From: Bacteroidota bacterium
Lineage (GTDB): Bacteria; Bacteroidota; Bacteroidia; Chitinophagales; Chitinophagaceae
Assembly (NCBI GenBank): GCA_023424015.1
Contig: JAFAEM010000005.1
Span: 36,000-99,999 of the forward strand
Length of the DNA: 64,000 bases
Direction: 5' to 3'
Both the position numbers and the translations under genes were made by a program. Below, one piece after another: positions 35,357-44,758 of the stretch. The notes under the pieces are model-generated. The model was not told where the DNA came from and did no database searches. It worked only from the letters and a program-made list of their open reading frames with translations. Position 1 is the first letter of the stretch. Every line of letters starts with the position of its first letter.

Positions 35357-36562
35357 CTATACAGTCAGGTATTCATGCACACCCTCTTTCATGCGATCAA
35401 TATACCAGTCGACAAATTTTGCGACATCCAATTCGATCGGCGCATAAGGACCAGGCAGGTACTGACTCGATTCCACCCCCTTAAAATTATTTTCACACAA
35501 CTCCCAATCCTGTTCGCCGGTGATACGCCAGAAATCAGTTAGCCGATCCAACTGGTAGTCGGTGCCTTCTTTTGCATTTTTATCTACCAGCCAGGCCAGG
35601 TCTATTTGAGTCTGAGAGGGAGAAATGGCCGTAAGCCGCATCGTCCACATATAGTCACTCACTGCATCCATCCAGAAATTGGGCAACACCACCAGACCTA
35701 CCACACCTGCATCGTAATCGACATGATCACCCATCGGAATAGCTACGGACTTTCCATCGAGACTATAGCTTTGTACACCCGGTCGCAGTGGATAACGTAC
35801 TGCGAAGTGAAAACTATCTTTTTCAAAATTTACATTATTGATGGCAAGCCCTTTCTGCTGCCACCCCACCCTGCGTACTGCCAGTTCTTCATCAGCAGAT
35901 TCGCGCAGGTTGGCGCCGATCACCGCGTTGCAATACTCAGGATGCGCGGGTCCGCAATGATAGCACTCCCTGAAATTCTCGGCAACCAGTTTCCAGTTGG
36001 TGCGAAGCGTATACTTCTTTGAAAAAGCCACTTTAGCTTCATCCACTCTATATGGCTTCAGATAAGGAGAATAATCCTTTAACGTTTGCCTGAAATCAGG
36101 CGGGTCGCTGGCAAGTGAAATAAAAATCAGGCCCTCTGCCACCCGAACCTGTACAGGATGCAACCCAAACTGCGAGCGGTCAAAATCATCGGGCATTAAT
36201 CTTGACTTCAGCAGTGATCCATCTTTATCATATACCCACTGGTGATAAGGACAAATAAGTTTCGGCGTATTCCCCTTTTCTTCCAGGCAGATCAGTGATC
36301 CGCGGTGGCGGCATGTATTAAAATGGGCATGCACTTCCCCATTATTTCCCCGGATAATAATGATAGAATCTTTATGTGCCTGGTAAGTAAAATAATCACC
36401 GGCCTTGGGGATCTGCGCCGTGGTGCCCGCAAACAACCAGTATTTCTGCCAGATACACTTCCACTCCATTTCAAATACCTGCTGGTCAGTATAAAAAGCC
36501 TGCTCAAGGCTCCAGCCGGAACGATACCGCTCCAGCAATGACCCGATCTGGGTTGTCATCAT
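35357..36562 (-). CDS. Rieske-type aromatic-ring/quaternary-amine oxygenase alpha subunit
   Basis: A 401-residue oxygenase. The [2Fe-2S] Rieske ligands are CRH in FNTCRHRGSL and CPYH in LICPYHQW, 18-20 residues apart. The mononuclear iron site is AENFRECYHCGPAHPEY with two His; Glu rather than Asp occupies the electron-bridging position (NFRECYHC). That variant is known from glycine-betaine and carnitine oxygenases, so demethylation or cleavage of a quaternary amine is a reasonable guess. No reductase gene is nearby. Confidence 0.88.
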   Translation of the reverse strand: MMTTQIGSLLERYRSGWSLEQAFYTDQQVFEMEWKCIWQKYWLFAGTTAQIPKAGDYFTYQAHKDSIIIIRGNNGEVHAHFNTCRHRGSLICLEEKGNTPKLICPYHQWVYDKDGSLLKSRLMPDDFDRSQFGLHPVQVRVAEGLIFISLASDPPDFRQTLKDYSPYLKPYRVDEAKVAFSKKYTLRTNWKLVAENFRECYHCGPAHPEYCNAVIGANLRESADEELAVRRVGWQQKGLAINNVNFEKDSFHFAVRYPLRPGVQSYSLDGKSVAIPMGDHVDYDAGVVGLVVLPNFWMDAVSDYMWTMRLTAISPSQTQIDLAWLVDKNAKEGTDYQLDRLTDFWRITGEQDWELCENNFKGVESSQYLPGPYAPIELDVAKFVDWYIDRMKEGVHEYLTV

Positions 36563-36772
36563 ATAACGAGTTTAAGTAACCTAAATTTAGTGATAATTGA
36601 CAAGAGTTACCGCGTTCAGCAAGTTGGATGATTTGAGCAGAATCTATATTACAATTTTGGCAAATCAAAAATTAATAACTGCCGCCTGTCAGGTAAAGCG
36701 ATCCCATTCAAAACCTTTTTCTGAGTTTTCGTTTGTTCAACTAAGTTAAATTTGTCTTTTCAACACGCGATT

Positions 36773-37969
36773 ATGCATTTAACCGAGGTAAGCAACAACC
36801 GTTCGGAACAGGAATTTTTGGATGTTAATAAGATCATCAACAGCGGCAACCCCAATTATATTCAACCTCTTGACAAGGATATCAAAGAGGTTTTTAATAA
36901 AAAGAAGAACAAAGCATTTCGGCAAGGTGAAGCCATACGTTGGATATTAAAAGATGGTGAAGGACGCCTGATCGGGCGTATTGCTGCATTTGTCAACAGG
37001 AAATACCGAAATAAAGGCGATGAAGGACCGGTTGGAGGTGTTGGTTTTTTTGACTGCATCAATGACCAGGCCGCAGCAGATATGTTGTTTGATGTGGCCA
37101 AACACTGGCTTCTGCAAAAAGGCATGACGGCCATGGACGGGCCCATCAATTTTGGAGAGCGTGATCGCTGGTGGGGCTTACTGGTGCAGGGTTTTGAGCC
37201 GCCAGTGTATTGTCTCAACTTTAATCCTCCCTATTACCAGGAGCTTTTCGAGAATTATGGGTTTAAGAATTATTTCAACCAGGTTTGCTTTGCATTAAAG
37301 GTCGGCAACAGGCTGCAGGAAAAATTTTACGCCCGTCATGCGGAATGTGCTAAAGACCCGGACCTGAACGCGGAACATATTCAACTGAACAAATTAGAAA
37401 AGTATGCGAAGGATTTTACCATCGTTTATAATAAAGCATGGGCTGGTCATGGCGGTTTAAAACAAATGGATGAAAAAGTAGTGTTGAAACTATTTCGCTC
37501 CATGAAGCCGGTAATGGATGAACGTATCATCTGGTTTGTATATTACAAAGGTGAACCGATCGCGCTTTGGCTCAACCTTCCTGATCTGAACCAGTGGTTC
37601 CGCCACTTACATGGCAAGTTTGGACTGCTGAGTAAATTGAAATTTCTCTGGATCAAAAAAACCAAACACTGCAACAAATTTGTCGGGCTGGTTTTTGGCG
37701 TGGTACCCGAATGGCAGGGCAAGGGTATTGATAGCTATATGATCGTGGAAGGCGCCCGGGTTGTACAAGGCGTCACCATTCAAAACGGCGTCTATTCAAT
37801 TGGTAAACCGATCTATGAGGACTATGAAATGCAATGGATTGGCGAGTTCAATCCCAAAATGATCAATGTAGCGGAAAGCCTGGGCACTTACCGGAGCAGG
37901 ATACTAACCACCTACCGGTATCTCTTCGACCGGACAAAACCCTTCCAATCACATCCCATCCTGAACTAA
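36773..37969 (+). CDS. GNAT-fold-like hypothetical protein
   Basis: A 398-residue cytosolic protein from the ATG at 36773; the TTG at 36752 is less likely. The family is common in Bacteroidota. IRWILKDGEGRLIGRIAAFVNRKY and the later FVGLVFGVVPEWQGKGIDSYM (quoted in part) look like the two halves of acetyltransferase folds, the second with a Q/RxxGx-type CoA loop (EWQGKG). Two fused GNAT-like domains is the likely architecture. No substrate is known. A TAAATTTG box lies at 36747-36754, about 19 nt upstream of the ATG. Confidence 0.75.
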   Translation: MHLTEVSNNRSEQEFLDVNKIINSGNPNYIQPLDKDIKEVFNKKKNKAFRQGEAIRWILKDGEGRLIGRIAAFVNRKYRNKGDEGPVGGVGFFDCINDQAAADMLFDVAKHWLLQKGMTAMDGPINFGERDRWWGLLVQGFEPPVYCLNFNPPYYQELFENYGFKNYFNQVCFALKVGNRLQEKFYARHAECAKDPDLNAEHIQLNKLEKYAKDFTIVYNKAWAGHGGLKQMDEKVVLKLFRSMKPVMDERIIWFVYYKGEPIALWLNLPDLNQWFRHLHGKFGLLSKLKFLWIKKTKHCNKFVGLVFGVVPEWQGKGIDSYMIVEGARVVQGVTIQNGVYSIGKPIYEDYEMQWIGEFNPKMINVAESLGTYRSRILTTYRYLFDRTKPFQSHPILN

Positions 37970-38063
37970 TTATCAGTTGCGGTTGTTTTGAACGATAGAA
38001 CCGTGGAAAACTCTTATTTTTCAAAAAAACCGATCACTTACATTTGCACAAGAGGTAAAACCT

Positions 38064-39899
38064 ATGGATCGTTTTATTGTTTCAGCCAGAAAATATCGGC
38101 CGCAGCTGTTTGACACCGTTGTAGGGCAATCCCATATCACTACCACATTAAAAAACGCGATCAGGCATAATCAACTGGCACACGCTTTTTTGTTTTGTGG
38201 CCCTCGGGGTGTGGGTAAGACAACCTGCGCCCGTATCCTCGCCAAAACGATCAATTGTGAAAACCAGTCCAAAGATGGCGAAGCCTGCAATACCTGCCAT
38301 TCCTGTGTTTCGTTCAATGAAGGCACTTCGATGAACATCCATGAACTGGATGCCGCCAGCAACAACTCAGTGGATGATATCAGGACCCTGGTGGAACAGG
38401 TAAGATTTGCACCACAGGCCGGGAAATACAAAGTGTATATCATAGATGAGGTACACATGCTCAGTTCTTCGGCCTTCAACGCATTCCTGAAAACCCTGGA
38501 AGAGCCGCCTTCATATGCCATCTTTATCCTGGCCACAACGGAAAAGCACAAGATCCTCCCTACAATACTTTCCCGATGTCAGATATTCGACTTCAAACGG
38601 ATCACCACCAACGATACCGTAGAACACCTGCAGGAGATCTGCGACAAAGAGGAGATTAAAGCTGAAAAAGCAGCGCTCCAGATCATTGCCCAGAAAAGCG
38701 AAGGATGCATGCGGGACGCGCTTAGCATCATGGACAAGATCGTAAGCTTTACCAATGGGGAACTGACTTATACCAATACGCTCGAACATCTCAATATACT
38801 CGACGCCGATTATTATTTCAGGCTCCTGGAATGCATGCTGGCCCAGGATCTTTCCGGCGCTATGCTGCTATACGATGATATCAACCGCAAAGGCTTTGAA
38901 GGAGATCAGGTATTAAATGGATTTGCTGAATTCATCCGCAACCTGCTTGTTTGCAAAGACGCGAAAGCAGCAGTATTGCTGGAAGCAGTTGAAAGTTTTA
39001 AGGACAGGTATGCCGAGACCGCCCGAAATGTTCCAACTGCTGTGTTGATCAGTACGCTGAACATCCTGAATGAAGCCGAGATCAATTATAAAGCAGCCCG
39101 CAACAAACGACTTCATGTAGAACTGGTACTGATCAGGCTTTGCTATCTTGGGCAGGCACTGCAGCTAAGCTCCGACGCAACGGGGTTGAGTAAAAAAAAA
39201 CTAGTTGAAGCAATAAAACCTGTTTCTTTCAGGCAGCTTACTCCACTTGAATTTAATAATATAAAACCCGCTGAGCGTAATATCGCAGGAAAAACCGCGA
39301 AAACCCAACCCGCGCGACCCGTCCAGGAAGAAAAGCTGATCATTGAGACAGCCCCTCTTCCAAAAACCAAACAGGTCGAAGCGCCAACAGTTACTGCTCC
39401 TGCAACCGATACCAGGACAGCAACAGCCACCGGCATTTCCACAGGTAAAAAGCTTTCTGCGCTAAATAAGATCCGGCAGAAATACCAGGACAATGGCGCC
39501 AATGCCACTGCAATAGTCAACGAACCGCTTGATCTGCCGAAACTGCAAAATGCCTGGGCGGATTATATCCTTAAATTAAAGGAAGAAAAAAATCCGGCTG
39601 CACAGTCTTTCGACCGGGCCGAACTGAAGATCAACGATGAAAATTCTTTTGTTGCGATCGCTACCAATAACATCGAACAAAAATTTATCGAACAGGAGCG
39701 AAACGGTTTATTTTCATTTTTGCAGCGGCAATTAAATAACCGTGCTTTACAATTCACGGTTCTCGTTACCGACAACCCTGTTGAAGAGAACATAACAGAC
39801 GCCCCGCTTTCATCAAGAGAGCAGTTTTTGAAAATGGCCGAGCAATACCCGCTGCTCGTTGAATTAAAAGAGCGCCTCAAACTCGACCTCGACTACTAG
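38064..39899 (+). CDS. dnaX: DNA polymerase III subunit gamma/tau
   Basis: Clamp-loader ATPase of 611 residues. Walker A is GPRGVGKTT (46-54), the zinc-module cysteines are at 65, 75, 78 and 81, Walker B is IIDEVHML (126-133), sensor 1 is ATTEKHKILPTILSRC. Domain III ends near residue 370. After that comes a Pro/Thr/Ala-rich linker and a tau-like C-terminus. Codons 377-379 are AAA AAA AAA within a 9-A run; slippage there would give a short gamma-like product of about 380 residues. It is a single gene; pdhC follows 53 bp later. A TACATTTG box lies at 38039-38046. Confidence 0.96.
   Translation: MDRFIVSARKYRPQLFDTVVGQSHITTTLKNAIRHNQLAHAFLFCGPRGVGKTTCARILAKTINCENQSKDGEACNTCHSCVSFNEGTSMNIHELDAASNNSVDDIRTLVEQVRFAPQAGKYKVYIIDEVHMLSSSAFNAFLKTLEEPPSYAIFILATTEKHKILPTILSRCQIFDFKRITTNDTVEHLQEICDKEEIKAEKAALQIIAQKSEGCMRDALSIMDKIVSFTNGELTYTNTLEHLNILDADYYFRLLECMLAQDLSGAMLLYDDINRKGFEGDQVLNGFAEFIRNLLVCKDAKAAVLLEAVESFKDRYAETARNVPTAVLISTLNILNEAEINYKAARNKRLHVELVLIRLCYLGQALQLSSDATGLSKKKLVEAIKPVSFRQLTPLEFNNIKPAERNIAGKTAKTQPARPVQEEKLIIETAPLPKTKQVEAPTVTAPATDTRTATATGISTGKKLSALNKIRQKYQDNGANATAIVNEPLDLPKLQNAWADYILKLKEEKNPAAQSFDRAELKINDENSFVAIATNNIEQKFIEQERNGLFSFLQRQLNNRALQFTVLVTDNPVEENITDAPLSSREQFLKMAEQYPLLVELKERLKLDLDY
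39192..39200 (+). other. A9 slippery run in dnaX with stops in both alternative frames
   Basis: Nine consecutive A at 39192-39200 follow codon 376 (AGT). Reading one extra A gives AGT AAA AAA AAA ACT AGT TGA, a stop after two further residues. Reading one A fewer gives AGT AAA AAA AAC TAG, again a stop. The site lies just behind the clamp-loader core, where the gamma form ends in other bacteria. Thermus dnaX uses a run of nine A for transcriptional slippage. Confidence 0.7.
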
Positions 39900-39952
39900 C
39901 AGGGTCATTCATTCACCATTTTACCTTAATTTCGGCCAAAATTTAAAGCTAC

Positions 39953-41611
39953 ATGGCTGAAGTGATATTGATGCCCCGCCTGAGTGACACAATGACTGAA
40001 GGTGTGATCGCTGCCTGGCATAAAAAAGTGGGCGATACGGTAAAAAAAGGCGACCTGCTGGCCGAAGTGGAAACCGACAAGGCCACCATGGAACTGGAAA
40101 GCTATAAAGATGGCACCCTCCTTCATGTCGGCGGCGACAAGGGTAGCAAATTGCAGGTGAATGACCTCCTGGCAATCATCGGTACAAAAGGAGAAGATAT
40201 TTCAGGACTTATCTCAGGTGGTGGCGCTGCTGCCGATAAATCAGAAAAAAAAGAAGAACCCAAAAAACAGGAATCCAAACAACCGGCTCCGGAAGCATCT
40301 CAGGCCGCTTCAAACGGAAAATCTGGCGCTCCTAAAGTAGATATTTCAAAAATGGAAGAAGTTGTGCTCATGCCACGTCTCAGTGATACCATGACGGAAG
40401 GCGTGATCGCGGGCTGGCTTAAAAATGTAGGTGATACAGTAAAGAAAGGCGATGTGCTGGCCGAAATCGAGACCGATAAAGCCACTATGGAACTGGAAAG
40501 CTATAAGAACGGAAAATTATTATACCAGGGAGCAAAGAAGGGTGAAAAGATCGCCGTCAATGATCTTCTCTGCATCATCGGTGAAGAAGGGAAAGTGGAT
40601 GTGGATGCCATAGTAGCCTCTGCTAAAGGCGGTGGCGCAGCAGCTGAAGCGCCAAAACAGGAAGCGAAAAAAGAAGCAGAAAGCTCAGCGCCAGCCGCGG
40701 AAGCACAGGCTCCTGCTGAACCCGCAGCAACCGGTGCGAACGGAAGGATAAAAGCTTCACCCCTTGCTAAGAAGCTGGCCTCCGAAAAAGGTATAGATCT
40801 TAGCAAAGTGAGTGGTAGTGGCGATGGCGGAAGAATTGTAAAATCAGATATTGACAATTACAAACCATCTGCCCAACCTGCTGCAGCGTCAAGTGCAGGC
40901 ACCCATGCCCCTGCAGTACCTACAGGCCAGGTTAGCTTTGAAGAAGTACCCGTTTCGCAAATGCGTAAAGTGATCGCCAAGAGACTCGGAGAAAGTAAAT
41001 TCACCGCACCGCATTTCTATCTCACCATGGCGATCGATATGGATGCAGCAGTGGCCAGCCGGGCAAAGCTCAACGAGGTGAGCAGTGTCAAGATCTCTTT
41101 CAACGATATGGTACTGAAAGCATGCGCGGTTGCACTCAAACAACATCCCAAGGTAAACAGCAGCTGGCTGGGTGATAAGATCCGTATCAATCACCATGTT
41201 AATATAGGTGTAGCTGTTGCGGTGGAAGAAGGTCTATTGGTTCCCGTTGTTCGTTTTGCCGATACTAAGTCGCTATCACAGATCGCGGTGGAAGTAAAAG
41301 AATTTGCCCAAAAAGCAAAAGATAAAAAATTGCAGCCTGCTGACTGGGAAGGAAATACTTTCACGATCTCCAACCTGGGTATGTTCGGCATCGATGAATT
41401 CACGGCCATTATCAATCCCCCGGATGCCTGTATTCTGGCGATCGGTGGTATCAGCCAGGTGCCAGTAGTGAAAAATGGTGCTGTAGTACCGGGTAATGTG
41501 ATGAAAGTAACCCTGAGTTGTGATCACCGGGTTGTGGATGGCGCAACAGGATCTGCATTCCTGCAAACTCTTAAGAGCCTGCTGGAAGAGCCTTTAAGAA
41601 TGCTTATTTAA
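39953..41611 (+). CDS. pdhC: Pyruvate dehydrogenase E2 (dihydrolipoamide acetyltransferase)
   Basis: A 552-residue E2 subunit with two lipoyl domains (residues ~1-78 and ~133-210), each with ETDKATMELES carrying the lipoylated Lys. A flexible Ala/Pro-rich linker follows, then the E3/E1-binding domain (ASPLAKKLASEKGIDLSKV), and the catalytic domain ending in SCDHRVVDGATG with the active-site His and Asp. It transfers acetyl groups to CoA in the PDH complex. E1 and E3 are not in the window. A strong terminator follows. Confidence 0.95.
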   Translation: MAEVILMPRLSDTMTEGVIAAWHKKVGDTVKKGDLLAEVETDKATMELESYKDGTLLHVGGDKGSKLQVNDLLAIIGTKGEDISGLISGGGAAADKSEKKEEPKKQESKQPAPEASQAASNGKSGAPKVDISKMEEVVLMPRLSDTMTEGVIAGWLKNVGDTVKKGDVLAEIETDKATMELESYKNGKLLYQGAKKGEKIAVNDLLCIIGEEGKVDVDAIVASAKGGGAAAEAPKQEAKKEAESSAPAAEAQAPAEPAATGANGRIKASPLAKKLASEKGIDLSKVSGSGDGGRIVKSDIDNYKPSAQPAAASSAGTHAPAVPTGQVSFEEVPVSQMRKVIAKRLGESKFTAPHFYLTMAIDMDAAVASRAKLNEVSSVKISFNDMVLKACAVALKQHPKVNSSWLGDKIRINHHVNIGVAVAVEEGLLVPVVRFADTKSLSQIAVEVKEFAQKAKDKKLQPADWEGNTFTISNLGMFGIDEFTAIINPPDACILAIGGISQVPVVKNGAVVPGNVMKVTLSCDHRVVDGATGSAFLQTLKSLLEEPLRMLI

Positions 41612-41633
41612 CTGGTAATATCTTCAGCATAAA

Positions 41634-41664
41634 AATCCTGCCCGGATCCGGGCAGGATTTTTTG
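41634..41664 (+). terminator. Intrinsic terminator of pdhC
   Basis: AATCCTGCCCGGA and TCCGGGCAGGATT form a perfect 26-nt palindrome followed by TTTTTT. It starts 22 bp after the stop codon. Confidence 0.92.
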
Positions 41665-41724
41665 TAGGCATTTGTGTAATCTGTACCGCATTTTCATCTC
41701 TTAATTACAACAAACATTAAGACC

Positions 41725-42447
41725 ATGAATATGAAAAAGTATTTTTTATTTTTTGCATTTGTTCCCGCTTCTATAATGGCGAATGCACAGTACCCGCAAA
41801 TGCCGGAAGAGAAACCAAATATCGAAGTAACGGGCAGCGCTGAAATGGAGGTCGAGCCAGATGAGATCTTTGTCAATATCATTTTACGGGAAAAAAATAA
41901 AGGAGGCGACCGGGGCAGGATCGAGGTACAGGAAGACCTGTTGCTTCAAAAACTGAAGGAAAATGGCCTTGACATCAATAACCTCAGCCTGTCGGGTGCC
42001 GATGGTGAACTGCAACACCGTGTGTTCAGAAAAAATAAAGTGATCACAGAAAAAAAGCTTTTAATGAAATTGAAAAATGCCGGTGAAGTAAACAAGCTAT
42101 TCCAGTTGCTGGATGAATTGGAAATCGAAGACGCCGGTATAGCACGTACCTCCCATTCTAAATTGGAACAATTCAGGAAAGAAGTGAAGGTCAATGCGAT
42201 GAAAGCCGCGAAAGAAAAAGCAACTTATCTTTTGGAGTCGATTGGAGAACAAGCCGGGAAACCCCTGGTGGTCCGGGAACAACAGCATACCTACCCTTCA
42301 AATATTTATGCGTCAAATCTTGCTTTACAGGAAGTTGTTGTAACGGGATACGGTACAAGCCAGGCCGCAAAAGGCCTTGAAGGACAGCTTGGATTTACAA
42401 AAATTAAGATACGTTCGGAGATATTTGCAAAATTTGAAATAAAATAA
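41725..42447 (+). CDS. SIMPL (DUF541) family exported protein
   Basis: A 240-residue exported protein with a signal peptide ending at ANAQ. The SIMPL/DUF541 domain opens with IEVTGSAEMEVEPDEIFVNIIL and continues with KATYLLESIGEQAGKPLVV, the usual late helix and strand. SIMPL proteins (BP26-like) form periplasmic or surface oligomers of uncertain role. Near residue 210 stands LQEVVVTGYGTSQ, which looks like the plug motif of SusC-type receptors. It is monocistronic with a terminator behind it. Confidence 0.87.
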   Translation: MNMKKYFLFFAFVPASIMANAQYPQMPEEKPNIEVTGSAEMEVEPDEIFVNIILREKNKGGDRGRIEVQEDLLLQKLKENGLDINNLSLSGADGELQHRVFRKNKVITEKKLLMKLKNAGEVNKLFQLLDELEIEDAGIARTSHSKLEQFRKEVKVNAMKAAKEKATYLLESIGEQAGKPLVVREQQHTYPSNIYASNLALQEVVVTGYGTSQAAKGLEGQLGFTKIKIRSEIFAKFEIK

Positions 42448-42511
42448 AAATCGCTTGTCAAATAAGAGCCGGAAAAACCAATTTAGCTACTACGACAACC
42501 CATAAAAAAAC

Positions 42512-42535
42512 ATCCCGCCAACCGGCGGGATTTCT
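42512..42535 (+). terminator. Intrinsic terminator of the SIMPL gene
   Basis: ATCCCGCC and GGCGGGAT form an 8-bp stem with a 4-nt loop (AACC), followed by TTCTTAT. It is 30 bp before the ATG of the next gene. Confidence 0.85.
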
Positions 42536-42565
42536 TATATTCGATATTCACCGAATCAACCAAAA

Positions 42566-43159
42566 ATGACACTGCTCGATATTTCCACCTGGTGGCAGGG
42601 AATGGCCTTTTTTGAGAAAATTTTCTGGGTCATTGCCATCATATTTTCAACACTTTTTCTTATCCAGGCTATACTTTCTTTTACAGCCGGGGATGGCGAT
42701 ACAGCCATGGGTGATGCCGATGCGTCCATCGCTGTAGATGACGGCGCAGGTCACGGGTTTTTCACCATCAAAAACCTGATCGCGTTTTTCACCATTTTTG
42801 GATGGACAGGCATTGCCTTTATCAAAGGTGGTATGAACCCGGCCATCACCATCGTCGCTGCTTTCGTGGCCGGCACCCTGATGGTCGCGATGATGATGTT
42901 CCTGTTCCGCAGTATGAGCCGATTAAAACATAGCGGCACTCTTGAAATATCAAACGCGTTAAATAAAATTGGAGAGACTTACCTGGTGATACCGGCCCAA
43001 AGGAACGGTTATGGTAAAGTACATATCAAAGTACAGGGATCCTTACAGGAATTGCAGGCTATCACTGATGATGAGAGCCCAATTCCGACAGGCAAGCTTG
43101 TTAAAGTGGTAGAGATCCTCAACAACAATATCCTGATCGTTTCTTCCAACCTTACCTAA
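42566..43159 (+). CDS. NfeD-like membrane protein partner of flotillin
   Basis: A 197-residue protein with three predicted membrane segments (~18-40, ~72-90, ~95-118) and a soluble beta-rich C-terminus of ~70 residues (TYLVIPAQRNGYGKVHIKVQG) that resembles the OB-fold of NfeD/YqiJ. YqiJ and NfeD proteins are paired with flotillins and help them organise membrane domains. The flotillin gene follows after 17 bp, which supports the call. Confidence 0.8.
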   Translation: MTLLDISTWWQGMAFFEKIFWVIAIIFSTLFLIQAILSFTAGDGDTAMGDADASIAVDDGAGHGFFTIKNLIAFFTIFGWTGIAFIKGGMNPAITIVAAFVAGTLMVAMMMFLFRSMSRLKHSGTLEISNALNKIGETYLVIPAQRNGYGKVHIKVQGSLQELQAITDDESPIPTGKLVKVVEILNNNILIVSSNLT

Positions 43160-43176
43160 TATTTTAAAACTGAAAC

Positions 43177-44703
43177 ATGGCAGAAAATCTTTTACTGATC
43201 GTCGCGGTCGCGGTTGTATTCTTTTTCATTCTTATTTTTTCGATGTTCAGGCGTTACAAACGCTGTCCGTCGGATCGCATCCTGGTGGTGTATGGTAAAG
43301 TGGGCAAGAATGCCGAAGGCTCCCTCACGGCGAGGTGTATTCATGGCGGCGCCGCCTTCATCTGGCCGATCATACAGGACTATTCGTTCCTCGATCTCAC
43401 TCCTATTTCTTTAGAAGTAAATCTAACCAGCGCGCTGAGTAAGCAAAATATCCGGGTTGACGTTCCCTCCCGTTTTACTGTTGGTATCTCCACAGAACCG
43501 GCCGTTATGCAAAATGCAGCTGAACGCCTGCTGGGTATGCAGCGCCCCGCTATCCACGACCTTGCCAAAGATATTATCCTGGGCCAGATGCGTTTGGTTG
43601 TGGCGATGATGGATATCGAAGAGATCAACAACAACCGCGATAAATTCCTGGCCAATATTGGTAGCAACGTAGAAGCCGAACTCAACAAGATCGGTTTGAA
43701 AATGATCAACGTAAATGTTACCGATATCAAAGATGAAAGCGGTTATATCGATGCCCTGGGTAAAGAAGCTGCTGCGAAAGCCATCAACGAGGCAAAGATC
43801 CGCGTTGCCGAGCAGGAACGAACAGGAGATATTGGTAAAACCACAGCTGAAAAAGAAAGGGATATCAAGGTTGCCGAAACACAACGTGACCGCGATATCA
43901 ATGTAGCAATGGCAGTAAAGGAAAAGGAAATTCAGATCGCCGGCGCCAATCGTGATGAGAATATCGGTAAAGCAGAGGCCGAAAGAGACACCCGCGTTAA
44001 GATCGCTGAAGCCAATGCCATCGCTGTTCAGGGAGAAAACATTTCAAAAATAGAAATCGCCAATTCTGAAGCAACACGTAGGGAGAGGGAAGCAGAAGCG
44101 CTCAAAAAAGCTATAGCGGCTGAAAAGGTCCAGGCTGCCAAAGCCCTGGAAGAGGCCTATCTCGCCGAAAAAAGATCAGAGGATGCGCGTGCAGAAAGAG
44201 ATCGCGCTTCGCAAAATGCCACCATCGTGGTAGCAGCCGACATCCAAAAGCAAAAACTCATCATTGAAGCACAGGCACAGGCCGAACAGGTGCGTGAAAA
44301 AGCAAAGGGTGAGGCCGATGCCATCTTTGCAAAACTCGAAGCCGAAGCAAGAGGCCTTTATGAGATCCTTACCAAACAGGCCGAAGGTTTGGACCGTATT
44401 GTGAAAGCAGCGGGTGATAATCCCAAAGATGCCGTATTGCTGATGATCGCCGACAAATTACCTGAGCTCGTCAAACTCCAGTCCGACGCGATTCAAAATA
44501 TCAAGATCGATAAAGTAACCGTTTGGGACGGAGGTCAGAACCCAGATGGAAAGGGTTCTACCGCCAGCTTTGTCAGCGGACTGTATAAAGCCGTGCCACC
44601 ATTAAAAGATATTTTCGATATGGCCGGTATGGATCTGCCAGGCTATTTAGGCAAACATAAAAATGGAGATGAAAGCAATTCAGATATCGTTGAGATAAAG
44701 TAG
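43177..44703 (+). CDS. Flotillin family protein (YqiK/FloT type)
   Basis: A 508-residue membrane-associated scaffold. An N-terminal membrane segment covers residues ~4-23, then the SPFH domain (~30-190). A long Ala/Glu-rich coiled coil (~200-415) with repeats of the AEAER/KAEAERD kind follows. Flotillins gather in lipid-ordered microdomains and recruit other proteins. The upstream NfeD-like gene is its expected partner. A terminator directly follows. Confidence 0.93.
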   Translation: MAENLLLIVAVAVVFFFILIFSMFRRYKRCPSDRILVVYGKVGKNAEGSLTARCIHGGAAFIWPIIQDYSFLDLTPISLEVNLTSALSKQNIRVDVPSRFTVGISTEPAVMQNAAERLLGMQRPAIHDLAKDIILGQMRLVVAMMDIEEINNNRDKFLANIGSNVEAELNKIGLKMINVNVTDIKDESGYIDALGKEAAAKAINEAKIRVAEQERTGDIGKTTAEKERDIKVAETQRDRDINVAMAVKEKEIQIAGANRDENIGKAEAERDTRVKIAEANAIAVQGENISKIEIANSEATRREREAEALKKAIAAEKVQAAKALEEAYLAEKRSEDARAERDRASQNATIVVAADIQKQKLIIEAQAQAEQVREKAKGEADAIFAKLEAEARGLYEILTKQAEGLDRIVKAAGDNPKDAVLLMIADKLPELVKLQSDAIQNIKIDKVTVWDGGQNPDGKGSTASFVSGLYKAVPPLKDIFDMAGMDLPGYLGKHKNGDESNSDIVEIK

Positions 44704-44728
44704 AATTCATTAAATTACAGCATAACAG

Positions 44729-44754
44729 GACCTTGATACCAGGGTCTTTTTTTT
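44729..44754 (+). terminator. Intrinsic terminator of the flotillin operon
   Basis: GACCTTG and CAGGGTC form a 7-bp stem (one G-T pair) with loop ATAC, followed by eight T. The U-tract ends only 4 nt before the ATG at 44759. Confidence 0.85.
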
Positions 44755-44758
44755 ATTC

